Below, in pieces: positions 43,416 to 53,067 of a stretch of DNA of 64,000 nucleotides. This DNA comes from CAVVFX01 sp963747535. Its GTDB lineage: Bacteria; Acidobacteriota; Terriglobia; Bryobacterales; Bryobacteraceae. The stretch spans positions 310,001-374,000 of the forward strand of contig CAVVFX010000006.1 of assembly GCA_963747535.1 (NCBI GenBank), written 5' to 3'. The notes beneath the pieces are model-generated. The model made no database searches, was not told where the DNA came from, and worked only from the letters and a program-made list of their open reading frames with translations. The translations under genes were made by a program, and so were the position numbers. Every line of letters begins with the position of its first letter. The first letter of the stretch is position 1.

Positions 43416-43451
43416 CGACACGGAAAGAGATCCTCCGACACGGAAAGAGAT
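43416..43451. promoter_or_regulatory. Tandem 16-bp direct repeat between tkt and the aldolase gene
   Basis: CGACACGGAAAGAGAT at 43416-43431 and again at 43436-43451, identical, 20 bp apart (two helical turns). A candidate operator for a regulator of the divergent pair; no such protein is known from the window. Confidence 0.55.
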
Positions 43452-43547
43452 GGGGCGCTCAAGGGAAGGAGTGTTTTGCGCAAGCCTGAAGTGCAGGTCT
43501 TGAATGGAATTCGTCGTGCAATGACAAGATTTCCATAGGAGGAAGAA

Positions 43548-44435
43548 ATGAAGTCGTTGCAGCAGATTTTGGCCGAAGCTGATCAGCAGAAGGTGGGGGT
43601 CGGGCATTTCAATATCTCTGATTTGGCAGCGCTGAAGGCAGTGTACTTGGCAGCTCGCGAAGTCAATGTGCCGGTGCTAGTTGGTGTCTCTGAAGGCGAG
43701 CGCGACTTCATCGGCGTCGACCAAATCGCTGCGTTAGTCCGCAGCATTCGGGAGGAGGACGGCTTTCCTATATACCTTAATGCCGACCACACTCATTCGA
43801 TCGAGAAGGCTCGCGAGGCTGCCCAAGCCGGCTTTGACTTAGTGGTGTTCGATGGCTCTGCGTTGCCGTTCGAAGAGAATGTGACCAGGACGAAGCAAGC
43901 GGTGACCGAGATGAAAGCGATCCACCCCTCCATTCTGGTGGAGGGCGAACTTGGTTTTATCGGCAGTTCTTCTTCAATTCACGATAAGATCCCCGAGGGC
44001 ATGAGCCCGATGACCACACCTGAACAAGCGAGCGAGTTCGTCCAGCGTACCGGCGTGGATGTGCTCGCGCCGGCGGTGGGTACCATGCACGGGATGCTAA
44101 AGAGCATGGTGGAGGGCCAAACCAAGAAGCACGTGGATCCGGCGCGGATCGCTGCGATCAAACGCGCAACGCGAAAACCTCTCACTCTGCATGGAGGATC
44201 TGGTACGGACGACCAAGGGTTTCTGGACGCGATCGAAGCTGGAATCACGATCGTCCACATCAACACGGAATTGCGGGTTGCGTGGCGCCGCGGATTGGAG
44301 TCCGCGCTGGCAAGGAAGCCCGACGAAGTAGTCCCCTACAAGCTGCTGCCGGACGTGGTCGAATCAGTCAAACAAGTCGTGTATTCCCGCCTCCGGCTAT
44401 TTAACACGTCCCTCAAGGTTGCTCCAGCACATTAA
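43548..44435 (+). CDS. Class II fructose-bisphosphate/tagatose-bisphosphate aldolase family
   Basis: Zinc aldolase, 295 residues. AGGAGGA before ATG. Seen: VGVGHFNISDLAALKAVYLAA at the N-terminus, ADHTHS with zinc His, VEGELGFIG, HGGSGTDDQGF with zinc His and phosphate loop, TIVHINTELR. Which ketose bisphosphate it cleaves cannot be decided; the KbaY/GatY and FbaA groups share these motifs. Divergent from transketolase, supporting a joint role in sugar phosphate metabolism. A degraded fragment of a similar gene is at 53815-53890. Confidence 0.92.
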   Translation: MKSLQQILAEADQQKVGVGHFNISDLAALKAVYLAAREVNVPVLVGVSEGERDFIGVDQIAALVRSIREEDGFPIYLNADHTHSIEKAREAAQAGFDLVVFDGSALPFEENVTRTKQAVTEMKAIHPSILVEGELGFIGSSSSIHDKIPEGMSPMTTPEQASEFVQRTGVDVLAPAVGTMHGMLKSMVEGQTKKHVDPARIAAIKRATRKPLTLHGGSGTDDQGFLDAIEAGITIVHINTELRVAWRRGLESALARKPDEVVPYKLLPDVVESVKQVVYSRLRLFNTSLKVAPAH

Positions 44436-44697
44436 TCGACACGGCCTCGCGTATTTTCCATTCTGAGCATCGGGGCACCACGAGGGCATCTGCGTCATGA
44501 TTAACTTCTATTGGCAGAAGCTTACGTTCAGTGTTCAGGAAGGGACGCCCTGGGAGTGGTCGAGAGTCGAGACTCTCCCTAGTCCTGATGTGTTCTTGCA
44601 AGGAGTAGCCCGCTTCCAATACAGCACTGAAGGGGTTTCCGCCGATTGCCAGAGATGATGACGATGACACTCGTCGGACGCGCAGCACGATCTTTCG

Positions 44698-46845
44698 CTA
44701 GTCAGGCTGATCACTTTCCATCGCGATCTGGTCCGCCAGACGGCTGGTCAACCGGTCAATCTGACGAAGCAAAGGGACGAATGTTGTGCCCTGCTCCGAG
44801 AGCAATAGTCGCGATTCGTCCACGCGACACGATTCCAGTGTCTGCTCCATAGGTGCGGAGGAGTCCCCTAACACAGGTCTTCCTTGCGACGTCTTACCCT
44901 CCATTCGATCCGCGATATTCTCAAGCGTCTGAGCAGAACACTCATCATACGCCTGAAGGGAGCGAGTCACAGCCTCCGGCAGTACGAAGCCCGGCAATTG
45001 GAGACGGTACTTGAGAGATGCACCCCGCATGATGAAGAGTGCCCGTAATTGGGGTTGCCACCTCCGGATGCGATCGCGCAATGCCAGGTTGTAGTGCCGC
45101 GAAGGGCCGAATTCGAGAAGAACCCCATCGGCGAGTGATCTCACGTTATCGAATTTAGTATTGATCGTATCGCGAAGGGCAGAGGTCCGCTGGATCGCCG
45201 ACCGGATGTCCGCCGAAACTGGTTCCCGTGCAAGCTGAGCTAACAGACGTAACGTGGAGATGAAAGCTTTCCTCATTTCGACACTCGCCGCTGAGCCCCA
45301 AAGTTGATCGAATATCAACCACATCATCAGCAGTCCCAGGAAGACCCCCGCAACGCGATCCCTTGCCACGGAGAGCGATGTCTCTCTCGCGAACTTCTGC
45401 ATGTTGATCACGTAGTACATCGCACCGAGTTGCATCCCGAAGAATGATAATCGTGGGCTGGACGTCATGAACCACGCGGCCAGCGCTGTGACGATCATGA
45501 AAAGAACCGTGAATCCTACAATCGAATCGAGGTACGGCAGAATGAACACCTGAGCGTTCATACCGATTAGAAGGCCACCCACCACGAAGCCCGCGAAACG
45601 CAGGACCTGTCTCTGTCGCGATGTGCCGATAGTGGAGACCGCAGTCAGGAAACAGGTGAGCATCACCGGTACGCCCATGCCCGGCCAGTCGATCGAGTTA
45701 TAGATGATGTAACACGCGCTCACTGCAAAGCACCCTTTCAGCGCGAACTTGAGGTGCTCCGGGTTGACGAACGCGTCGGCGGCGATAAGCTTTGATGTTA
45801 GCTTCTCTTCTGAAGGCGCTTGATACTCGTCGATTGATCGAGAACCTGCAAATGCTTGAGGGATGAGCGCCACGGTATTCTCCATCTCGCACAGCAACGG
45901 CACACGATGCGGTTCATCTTCGGCGTTCACCTGAATCGAAGCTGGAATTCGCCGGTACATTAGATCGTTACGCACGCTCGCGACGGACGCCGCCAGGTTC
46001 CGCAAATGCTCCTGATCGATACTGGAAGGCTCAAAACTGAGCTCGGTCAGCGCCGTGGTAATATCCACTAGCGTTCCAACCAACGCTATAACACCGCTCA
46101 TCTGTGCCCGGTATTGGGGCGAATAATCTGACCTCCGCAAAGCGCGCCGCAATGCTGATGTTCCAAGCATGCCTAGCCGGATGACCTTTTCTTCGGTAAC
46201 CTGATCCACCGGGCGGCCCTCCACGTAACACATCAACACGCTATGAACCACGGCTAGACGATCCGCGACGGGCGCAACGATATCGTCCCCGGGCCGAATT
46301 CGTCTAAACGCAAGCTCTACCCCGGAGGTAACTACGACTGCTATGAGCGTCACCAATAACAGCCTTAGCGTGTCCTCGACGTTGGTTTCGGCCGATACAT
46401 GCCGGTCCCAAATAGTGACGGCGATCGAGATCACCAGGGCGAATGCTACAAAAGCTCCGTAGTTGGTTACGATCGTGAGCGCATAGAAGGCCACGAAGAG
46501 CGAGCCGATAATCCAAAGAAAGTGAAGAAGTGGGACACTGACAACAAATTGGACGGACACTAATACATACGCGACACCGCCGGCGGCAAAAAGGAGTACC
46601 GTTCCCGCAGAGTTCAGAGTGGATCGAGGGCTTTCGCGTGAAATGAGCAGTGCATAGATGCCGCCTACAAACGCGAAAGGAATACGAAAGGTGTTGCATA
46701 CGATCATGACGAGGGTAGCGGCCAGGACCATGCGCGCCACCGTCACGACCCGGCCCGGATAAGGAGCGAGTTCATGTTTAAGGAATTCCCATAACCACTT
46801 CAATGGCCGGGGTACGTCCGGTAGGTGCTGCGCGAGTGTCGCCAC
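44698..46845 (-). CDS. FUSC/AaeB-type inner-membrane efflux protein
   Basis: 715 residues with two blocks of membrane helices (about 35-190 and 400-560) separated by cytoplasmic domains, the fusaric acid resistance/AaeB/YccS plan. RIPFAFVGGIYALLISRESPRSTLNSAG and WPGMGVPVMLTCFLTAVSTIGTSRQRQVLRFAGFVVGG are the two homologous pore-like repeats. Last gene of a four-gene operon (TolC-like, YtcA-like, HlyD-like, FUSC), starting 1 bp after the HlyD-like gene. Exports aromatic acids or similar compounds in relatives. Confidence 0.9.
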   Translation of the reverse strand: MATLAQHLPDVPRPLKWLWEFLKHELAPYPGRVVTVARMVLAATLVMIVCNTFRIPFAFVGGIYALLISRESPRSTLNSAGTVLLFAAGGVAYVLVSVQFVVSVPLLHFLWIIGSLFVAFYALTIVTNYGAFVAFALVISIAVTIWDRHVSAETNVEDTLRLLLVTLIAVVVTSGVELAFRRIRPGDDIVAPVADRLAVVHSVLMCYVEGRPVDQVTEEKVIRLGMLGTSALRRALRRSDYSPQYRAQMSGVIALVGTLVDITTALTELSFEPSSIDQEHLRNLAASVASVRNDLMYRRIPASIQVNAEDEPHRVPLLCEMENTVALIPQAFAGSRSIDEYQAPSEEKLTSKLIAADAFVNPEHLKFALKGCFAVSACYIIYNSIDWPGMGVPVMLTCFLTAVSTIGTSRQRQVLRFAGFVVGGLLIGMNAQVFILPYLDSIVGFTVLFMIVTALAAWFMTSSPRLSFFGMQLGAMYYVINMQKFARETSLSVARDRVAGVFLGLLMMWLIFDQLWGSAASVEMRKAFISTLRLLAQLAREPVSADIRSAIQRTSALRDTINTKFDNVRSLADGVLLEFGPSRHYNLALRDRIRRWQPQLRALFIMRGASLKYRLQLPGFVLPEAVTRSLQAYDECSAQTLENIADRMEGKTSQGRPVLGDSSAPMEQTLESCRVDESRLLLSEQGTTFVPLLRQIDRLTSRLADQIAMESDQPD

Positions 46846-46846
46846 C

Positions 46847-48061
46847 TCAACGCCCTCGAATCACGACAACCGCCGACTCGCTGACTCTAAACAAGCCCTC
46901 GGGAGGGTTCTCCACACGCACGCGAACCGGGTAGCGAGTGGCGAGGTGCACCCAGTTCAAGGTTCTCTGCACATCCGGGAGGACTGCTCCCAGACGGCCC
47001 ACGACGTCTGCATCTGGAGTCACCCCAAAGCCGATACTGTCCACCACGCCCGAGAAACGGACGTCTGGCTTGGACATCACATAGACTTCGGCCCGCATTC
47101 CGGGAGCGATGTGCTGTAGTTGGCCTTCACGAAAGTTGGCGACCGCCCACCAGGTCCGTGCGTCGATCAGCGTGAACACCTGCTGGCCAATGTGGGCGTA
47201 GGCGCCCTCCGAAATCGTCAAATTCGTGACGCGCGCCGCAAACGGCGCATAGACTTTGCAGTTGTTGAGATTGTACCGGGCTGTCTCTACAGCCGAGGCT
47301 CTTGCGCCGCGTTGGTTGACCAATGGTTCAAGCGTGGTCACAGCGTTCTGCGCCTGTTCGTGCTGCGCCTGGCTCTCTACCAGCATTGCCCCGGAGCGTT
47401 CCTGTTGAGCCAACATGGACTGCAATCCTGCCTGCGCCAGCCGTAGTTGAGATTCCGCCTGGTTCAGAGCTTGTGCCTGCGAAACCTCCGAAGTCCTCGC
47501 CCGATCCACTTGATCCACAGTGACAAACTGCTTGGCCAGCAAAGGCTCAATCCGATGCAAGTTATTATTCGCATAGCTCCACTCCGCTCTGGCACGGCTG
47601 ACACCTTGTTCGGCGTTCGTCACGTCGGCCCGTGCCTGATCCACCGCCGCTGCCGATCGAGTCACGTCAGCTTCTGTGCCTCGAATATTTGCCTGGGAAA
47701 CGGAAACCGCGCTGACCAGCGCCGCGATTCTTCGCCGCTCATCCGCGATCTGTCCTTCGAGAGCCGCCTGCTCTGAAATTGCGTTCTCCAGGGCGTAGCG
47801 AAAAGGCCGGTCATCGATTTCGTAAAGCAGGTCCCCTTGCTTCACGAACTGGTTATCGTGTACATTCAGACGCAGAATCGGACCCTCCACCTGAGGCGCA
47901 ATTCCGATAAAGTTGGCGAGTATCTCGGAATCGTCGGTTCGTGGATAGGAGTTTACGTGATACAGCGCGATAAACCCTAGCGCAACTGCTCCAATCACGA
48001 TAGCAGCGCTCAGCACACCTCCGAGCACCCTTCCAATTTTCGTATCGGCGTTGGACGTCAT
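46847..48061 (-). CDS. HlyD/EmrA-type periplasmic adaptor
   Basis: 404 residues. Membrane helix near the N-terminus (GGVLSAAIVIGAVALGFIALYHV), first half of a lipoyl domain (SEILANFIGIAPQVEGPILRLNVHDNQFVKQGDLLYEID), a long coiled coil (about 125-265), second half lipoyl (VYAPFAARVTNLTISEGAYAHIGQQVFTLID), and beta-barrel (VDSIGFGVTPDADVV). ATG 48061 preceded by GAGAGGAAAA; upstream codons in frame are not family-like. Connects the FUSC inner-membrane pump to the TolC-like channel. Confidence 0.92.
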   Translation of the reverse strand: MTSNADTKIGRVLGGVLSAAIVIGAVALGFIALYHVNSYPRTDDSEILANFIGIAPQVEGPILRLNVHDNQFVKQGDLLYEIDDRPFRYALENAISEQAALEGQIADERRRIAALVSAVSVSQANIRGTEADVTRSAAAVDQARADVTNAEQGVSRARAEWSYANNNLHRIEPLLAKQFVTVDQVDRARTSEVSQAQALNQAESQLRLAQAGLQSMLAQQERSGAMLVESQAQHEQAQNAVTTLEPLVNQRGARASAVETARYNLNNCKVYAPFAARVTNLTISEGAYAHIGQQVFTLIDARTWWAVANFREGQLQHIAPGMRAEVYVMSKPDVRFSGVVDSIGFGVTPDADVVGRLGAVLPDVQRTLNWVHLATRYPVRVRVENPPEGLFRVSESAVVVIRGR

Positions 48062-48075
48062 CAGGATTTTCCTCT

Positions 48076-48345
48076 CTATCGAAACCACGCGAGCCAAAGC
48101 GCGAAAGTAAAGAGCGCCACCAGGCTCGGATAAGTCAAAACTGGAAACGCGATCACAATCTGAAGGCGCGGCAGGAGCCATCGAGCGGCTGCCGTGAGCA
48201 CCAGGCCCAACGTCAAGCACGCAAGCCAGGCTGGAAAAAACGACCCTAGAATATCGAAAGAAGGAGCCCGCCCGCAACCCGTCAAGAAGAACGCTACGAG
48301 CATTAACTCACACGCCGAAATAGGCCGACATCTATTCGTGGTCAT
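48076..48345 (-). CDS. YtcA family lipoprotein-like membrane protein
   Basis: 89 residues: lipobox at FFLTGCGRAPS, so possibly acylated at Cys, then two hydrophobic helices (FFPAWLACLTLGLVLTAAARWLL and VIAFPVLTYPSLVALFTFALWLAW). This fits the small YtcA proteins found with FUSC-type efflux operons. ATG overlaps the TolC-like gene's stop by four bases, 14 bp ahead of the HlyD-like gene. Function unknown. Confidence 0.82.
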   Translation of the reverse strand: MTTNRCRPISACELMLVAFFLTGCGRAPSFDILGSFFPAWLACLTLGLVLTAAARWLLPRLQIVIAFPVLTYPSLVALFTFALWLAWFR

Positions 48346-49826
48346 GGTCGCGCTTTCCTGGTGTTGGATTGGATCGAGTCGCCGGAACGGAAGGCCAGGT
48401 CTGCCAGGGTGATTAGTACCTGCGTCCGCGCCAGGATGTCTGCCGAGCGGGCTTGGGCGAGAAGCTTCTGGGCTGCGGTGACGTCTAAGAGGTTCCGAAC
48501 ACCGTAATTGTAAGACTGAAGTGCGGCGGCATAGGACTGGGTCGCGGAGTCGAGCAACGCGGTGGCGGCCTCGCGCTGGCGAAAGGCGGTGTTCAAATTC
48601 GAATAGGCGCTCCAAACTTCGTCCTCGATGCTATCGCGCGCAGCGTTGACTTGCGCCTCGGCCCCACGGATGTCGGATTCTGCCTGTAGCAGGCGGCTTC
48701 GACGCGCGCCTCCGTCAAAGACGGTCCAGCTTAAACTTAAGGCTGCTCCGCCGGTTAAGTCGGCCGTATATCCCCAACGCAACGTTTGCTGCTGGAAGGA
48801 TAGCGATTGAGCGCTCGGGTTCGCTCTGAAACTCAAGCTGGGGTAGTAGGCAGCCTGCGCCTCCTTCCGTTGCGCCTCCGCCACGCGGATGCCTGCCACC
48901 TCTGCCTGGAGGTCTGGCCGCTGGTCGAGAGCGCGATACGTCACCTGTTCGACGGTCTCGCCGATCGACTCAGGAGTAGGTACTTCGCTCAGCGGCTCGA
49001 CGCGAATCATTGTGGACGCAGAAGCCCCCAAGGCTGTAGCTAAATCACCCCGGGCGATTTGTTCCGCGCCTAACACTGCCTGCAGATCATATTGCGATTG
49101 CGCGGTCGCGCTTCGAGCCTCCAGAACGTCGGGCAGAGTTGCCAAACCATTGCGCAGTCGCTCCTCAGCGGCTTGTTGTACGGCCTCCGCGTTGGCGAGA
49201 CTCGCTCTTGCTGCGGCGTCCTGAGCTGACGCATTCAGCAGGCGATAGTAGGTCTGCTGAACCTGAAAGATGAGTTTCCGATGAACGTCGTTAAAACCGA
49301 AGTTAGTTGCCAGTACTCGCGCGCTCTCCGCGTCGATTCGGCCGCGACGGGCCCCGAAGTCGAAGATCGTGTAGTTGAGATCCAATGACACCTGATTCGC
49401 CACATTCGTGTGTCGGTAGTACCGGCTGCCCAGCGGAACCTCCCCGCGATCCACGCCCGAGAGCGCCACCGCCGTTAAGGTCGGATATAGTTCGCTGCGT
49501 GCGATTCCGAGGGCTGCCGCCTGGGCGCGGGCGTTCTCCCACGCGACACGAGTCTCGGGATTGTGAGCTTCAGCCAGATCGATCAATTCCGTTAAGGAAT
49601 AGGCTCTGCCGGACTCGATGGGAACCACTAGTTGACGAAGACGCCTCCCATCGTTCGTGATTTGGTGTTCGCTGTAGGTATGCCAGGGGCGATCGGGCGA
49701 CGGCGGCGGGCTTTGAGCGAAGACGGGAATAGCAGCCATCAGAACCACAAGGGAAATCGTTGTCTGAGCCGCATCCTTCGATGTCAAGAAGTGCGAAGAC
49801 AATGCGCGCCTTTTTTTGAGAGCTCT
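48342..49826 (-). CDS. TolC-like outer-membrane efflux channel (NodT type)
   Basis: About 494 residues. Signal peptide region TTISLVVLMAAIPVFAQ; two homologous halves of long helices and beta strands (YSLTELIDLAEAHNPETRVAWENARAQAAALGIARSELYPTL and the repeat ALDQRPDLQAEVAGIRVAEAQRKEAQAAYYPSLSF); NYTIFDFGARRGRIDAESA. I prefer the TTG at 49826, which has GGAG seven bases upstream; the frame extends to 49868. First gene of the efflux operon. Confidence 0.9.
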   Translation of the reverse strand, partial: RALKKRRALSSHFLTSKDAAQTTISLVVLMAAIPVFAQSPPPSPDRPWHTYSEHQITNDGRRLRQLVVPIESGRAYSLTELIDLAEAHNPETRVAWENARAQAAALGIARSELYPTLTAVALSGVDRGEVPLGSRYYRHTNVANQVSLDLNYTIFDFGARRGRIDAESARVLATNFGFNDVHRKLIFQVQQTYYRLLNASAQDAAARASLANAEAVQQAAEERLRNGLATLPDVLEARSATAQSQYDLQAVLGAEQIARGDLATALGASASTMIRVEPLSEVPTPESIGETVEQVTYRALDQRPDLQAEVAGIRVAEAQRKEAQAAYYPSLSFRANPSAQSLSFQQQTLRWGYTADLTGGAALSLSWTVFDGGARRSRLLQAESDIRGAEAQVNAARDSIEDEVWSAYSNLNTAFRQREAATALLDSATQSYAAALQSYNYGVRNLLDVTAAQKLLAQARSADILARTQVLITLADLAFRSGDSIQSNTRKARP

Positions 49827-49868
49827 CAAGCAATACTCCGGTGTAATACCTGCAATTTGCTGGACCAA

Positions 49869-50587
49869 TCTCGATACTTCCTGCGTTACGAATTACCGCA
49901 TCGAGCAATAGGCGTGGTTGAAAGCTGTACTTGCCAACGCTGGCAGCGATACGAGCCTCGGCAATTTTCGATCTTCTTCCGTCAACGGCCACTTCACGGA
50001 TATCCATGCAGCGGCTCCACTGTTTCGGAAAGCAAGTCAGGCTCCACTCTTTCATGAGGTCTCCAGTGGTCTGGCCGACCAAGATGAATTGCACCGCGAA
50101 TTTCCGCTATCAAGAGCCGCGTTTCTGGCCTCGCCGGCCCGCGCGATCAACTCCTGCCAGAATCTGGTAAGACATGAGCGAGGTGATTGCCACGGCGACC
50201 AAGATCAATCTGCGGTGTCGCTAGTTCGCCACTGACCGATCAAGGGCAATAACCTCTCTCCCCGAGTCCTCCGGCTGCGGCTGGCGCCAGCCCCAGTATT
50301 TCCCCCATGGGATGATCGCCATTCCGTTCACGTACTTCTCTACGCGCATTGCCATCGCTGGCTCTAATACCCGGCTGGTCCCATCGCCAGTGACGAGAAG
50401 GGAGTCGCAGCGGCGAGTCCAAGCCCACAATGAATTCCCACTCAGCCCGGAACCAGTCCCCGTCCCGGGACCGCCGGACGCCTGCGCGTTTTCGAGCGCT
50501 TCACAAAACTCGGGAACCAGACGACTTCAAAAATGGTTTCTGCCAGGCGAAGTTGCTTGGGTTGTGCCGAAAGACTAAATGCCGGGC
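49869..50587. other. Intergenic region upstream of the efflux operon
   Basis: About 720 bp. Holds the efflux promoter on the minus strand. Short frames occur on both strands (for example 49918-50235 plus, 50221-50430 minus) but none has a recognised domain or a good ribosome binding site. I see no repeat or RNA signal. Confidence 0.5.
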
Positions 50588-52354
50588 CTAAAGATCGACC
50601 ACCACGTCGCCCTCTGGGCGTGAGCAGCAGATGAGCACATTGCTTTCCGCCGGCGCGTCCAGCGGTTCGGGCCGATAACTGACGCGACCACCGATCAGCG
50701 CGCATTCGCATGTATGGCAGACGCCACTCCGACATGCCCATTTCACGGGAACGTCGCATGCTTCGGCGAACTCCAGCAAACTTTGGAAGGCCGGACTCCA
50801 GGCAACCGTGAGTCCACTTCGGGTGAATGTGACTTGTGGTCCAGGACCAGCAGTTCCTCTAGGTGGGTGGGGAGGCCGGCTAGGAGCACTGGCGATGCCA
50901 GGCGTTTTCGATTCAACTGGGCCGAAGATCTCTGTATGAATCATGGTTGCCGTGGCGCCCCAGGACTTGAGGGCAGCAGCGAGGCTGTTCAAGAACGCCG
51001 GCGGCCCGCATAGATAGAAATCCGCGTCCCGTGGCACTCCGAGTTGATCCAGAACGGGAACACCCAGGTGTCCAGGTGCATCGTAGTCTTGACGAAGCCG
51101 ATCTGCGGGACCCGGTTTGCTGTAGCAGATGTATGCCCGGCTGTTTGCCAGCGACTTGATGAGGTCGCGCGATTCTTGCGCAAACGGATGATCGTCGCGG
51201 TTGCGGGTTCCGTACAGCCACCAGACTTCACGAGGCGACGCCGTGGAAGCCAGGGCATGGAGCATCGCGAGCACAGGAGTCGCTCCTATGCCTGCGCTGA
51301 GCAGCACCACAGGCCCATCGCTTGGTCGCAGCGTGAACGTCCCCCTCGGCGCAGCGACTTCCAAACTGTCGCCGGCGCGAACCTGATTGCACAAGAAAGT
51401 GCTCCCGAGACCGTTAGCCTCCTGTTTGATACTCACGCGGTAGGCATCTGCGCCCGGTGCACCGGACATCGAGTAATTGCGCAGAATTGGAAGCCTGTCC
51501 GGCTTGGGCCGAAATTTCAAGACGAGAAACTGGCCAGGAAGCGCAGCCGGTAGCGGCGATCCATCGTAATTCTCCAATGACAAGGAAGTTACGCTCGCAC
51601 TTTCCCGATCGACCCGTCCAACCCTCAACGATTTGAAGCCAGGCCACGCCGGAGGTGGGCCTGCGAGAGTGGTGAGACCGGCGTTCCCGTTCGTGGCCGT
51701 TCCGGCCCTGCTCTGATCCATCAGTGCCTGCAACGACCCCTTCCAGCCCCGGCTCAACGCCGGGATACGCAACGAGCGCTCGAGAAGATCGGTGGCGTGG
51801 CCGGGCAGGTAGAGAAGCGCATCGACCTCGGCAACGGTCATGCGCTCAGGTCCATCGGCAACCTTTACAATTTCGTCGCCCGCAGCGACCTCGCCTTCCT
51901 CCAGTACGCGTAGATAGAAGCCCGGACGATGATGCGAGACGAGCAAGGCTGCCATCTGTGGCTCATCCATTCGGATGCCGACGCGGTAGCAAGTGACGCG
52001 CGGTTGAGTCACTTCGAATAGTGCACTGCCAATTCTATAGCGATCGCCGATGCAGACTTCATCGTCCGCCATGCCCTCAACACTAAAATTTTCGCCGAAC
52101 TGCCCGAACGTGAAATTGTTGCGACCAAGATGATTCTCCCAGTATCGGTAGGAATCCATCTGATATACCAGGACCGCACGGTGTTCGCCCCCATGTCCGG
52201 CGAGATCTCCTTGGCCGTCGCCTTCGATGTTGAGTCGCCTGACGATGCGCCGGCCCTGAACCGGATCTTTCCAGACGCCCGTGTGCACCGTCTGACCGTG
52301 CCACGTAATGTCGCGCGGAAAACCAACATTCACCGACAGAAGCCGAGCCATCAT
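50588..52354 (-). CDS. MOSC domain fused to ferredoxin reductase and plant-type 2Fe-2S ferredoxin
   Basis: 588 residues in three parts. 1-220: MOSC domain (YiiM-like), GDGQGDLAGHGGEHRAVLVYQ, FGQFGENFSVEGM, QPRVTCYRVG with the MOSC Cys, and the helical C-terminal extension. About 235-470: FAD- and NAD-binding reductase (RNYSMSGAPG, LLSAGIGATPVLAMLHAL, FYLCGPPAFL). About 500-588: ferredoxin with C-x4-C-x2-C in CRSGVCHTC and a later Cys in ICCSRP. A self-contained electron chain feeding a sulfur- or molybdenum-related MOSC domain; substrate unknown. Confidence 0.92.
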   Translation of the reverse strand: MMARLLSVNVGFPRDITWHGQTVHTGVWKDPVQGRRIVRRLNIEGDGQGDLAGHGGEHRAVLVYQMDSYRYWENHLGRNNFTFGQFGENFSVEGMADDEVCIGDRYRIGSALFEVTQPRVTCYRVGIRMDEPQMAALLVSHHRPGFYLRVLEEGEVAAGDEIVKVADGPERMTVAEVDALLYLPGHATDLLERSLRIPALSRGWKGSLQALMDQSRAGTATNGNAGLTTLAGPPPAWPGFKSLRVGRVDRESASVTSLSLENYDGSPLPAALPGQFLVLKFRPKPDRLPILRNYSMSGAPGADAYRVSIKQEANGLGSTFLCNQVRAGDSLEVAAPRGTFTLRPSDGPVVLLSAGIGATPVLAMLHALASTASPREVWWLYGTRNRDDHPFAQESRDLIKSLANSRAYICYSKPGPADRLRQDYDAPGHLGVPVLDQLGVPRDADFYLCGPPAFLNSLAAALKSWGATATMIHTEIFGPVESKTPGIASAPSRPPHPPRGTAGPGPQVTFTRSGLTVAWSPAFQSLLEFAEACDVPVKWACRSGVCHTCECALIGGRVSYRPEPLDAPAESNVLICCSRPEGDVVVDL

Positions 52355-52369
52355 TTTTCTCCAGTGGAA

Positions 52370-52680
52370 CTACCCCTGTAATTTCTTTTGACCACTCACG
52401 TACGGATGCCCGCGCTTGTAAAATGGCAAACTTCGATCGACGGCCAATGCGCGCGCTCTTGCCGACGGAACCAGTACTCTGCGCTGTCGCGGCGAGCCAA
52501 AGCGGGCCGGTGGGGCACAGATTCAGGCCATCTTCTCTGAGATCGCGCGCATGACTCCCGGTGAGCCGGCGATGACCGCTGGCCAGATCTATCAAACGTG
52601 TCGCGGCGCGTGAGCGTTCCATCAACTCGATTGCCTCAAGCGGTTCGAGCGCACGCAAGAGGGCTCCGTCGCCAACACCG
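52370..52680 (-). pseudogene. Decayed second copy of Mpg glycosylase (C-terminal part)
   Basis: Minus strand reads GALLRALEPLEAIELMER, HRRLTG, EDGLNLCPTGPLWLA, GKSARIG, then one frame over FYKRGHPYVSGQKKLQG and a stop at 52370, each matching mpg at 38995-39621 (LLRALEPLEGIDEMQR, FYERGNRYVSGPKRLRE). The N-terminal half with the catalytic Glu is missing. Confidence 0.75.
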
Positions 52681-52724
52681 CTCTCCCGGGCTTCTGCTTC
52701 GGTCAAGCCGGCGCAACCGCGAGG
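52680..52724 (-). pseudogene. Sliver resembling the flavin disulfide reductase
   Basis: Reads CAGLTEAEARESG, close to RAGLTEAEVLKSG of the 38.6-kb remnant. Very short, so only suggestive. Confidence 0.3.
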
Positions 52725-52842
52725 ATCAAATTGGCCGGCAAAATACCGTGTTTCGTGGACCGCCTCTCTGTTCTTGAATTCCACGACGCTGACCGTGTAC
52801 CTCAGCCGTCTCAGGTACACGATCGCATATTCAGTGATCCAC
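52725..52842 (-). pseudogene. SnoaL/NTF2-like protein remnant
   Basis: Reads WITEYAIVYLRRLRYTVSVVEF and KNREAVHETRYFAG, the last two strands of a SnoaL-like domain. No start or N-terminal half. Joined in frame to the pieces above, so a long chimeric frame results, but it is not one gene. Confidence 0.6.
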
Positions 52843-53067
52843 AAGTCGCGGATCGGAAGAGCCTTTTGATCTCGAATCCCGCGGGCTTCCCGAGACATTG
52901 GCTGCGCAGGGCTTGCAAATTGCGTCTGCCCAGGATCCACCCACCCGACTAAGGATAATCGCCGACGGCGTCGTCGGCGCAGGTCTCGTCTCCCGTATTC
53001 TGAGCGCCGGACGAGGAAGCCGTCCAGTCCTGGTTCAACCAACTGCGATCCTCTCTCTATCCATCGG

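Noticed and set aside
49918..50430. Short frames on both strands upstream of the efflux operon
   Set aside because: No domain, poor starts, and overlapping each other; nothing supports a gene.
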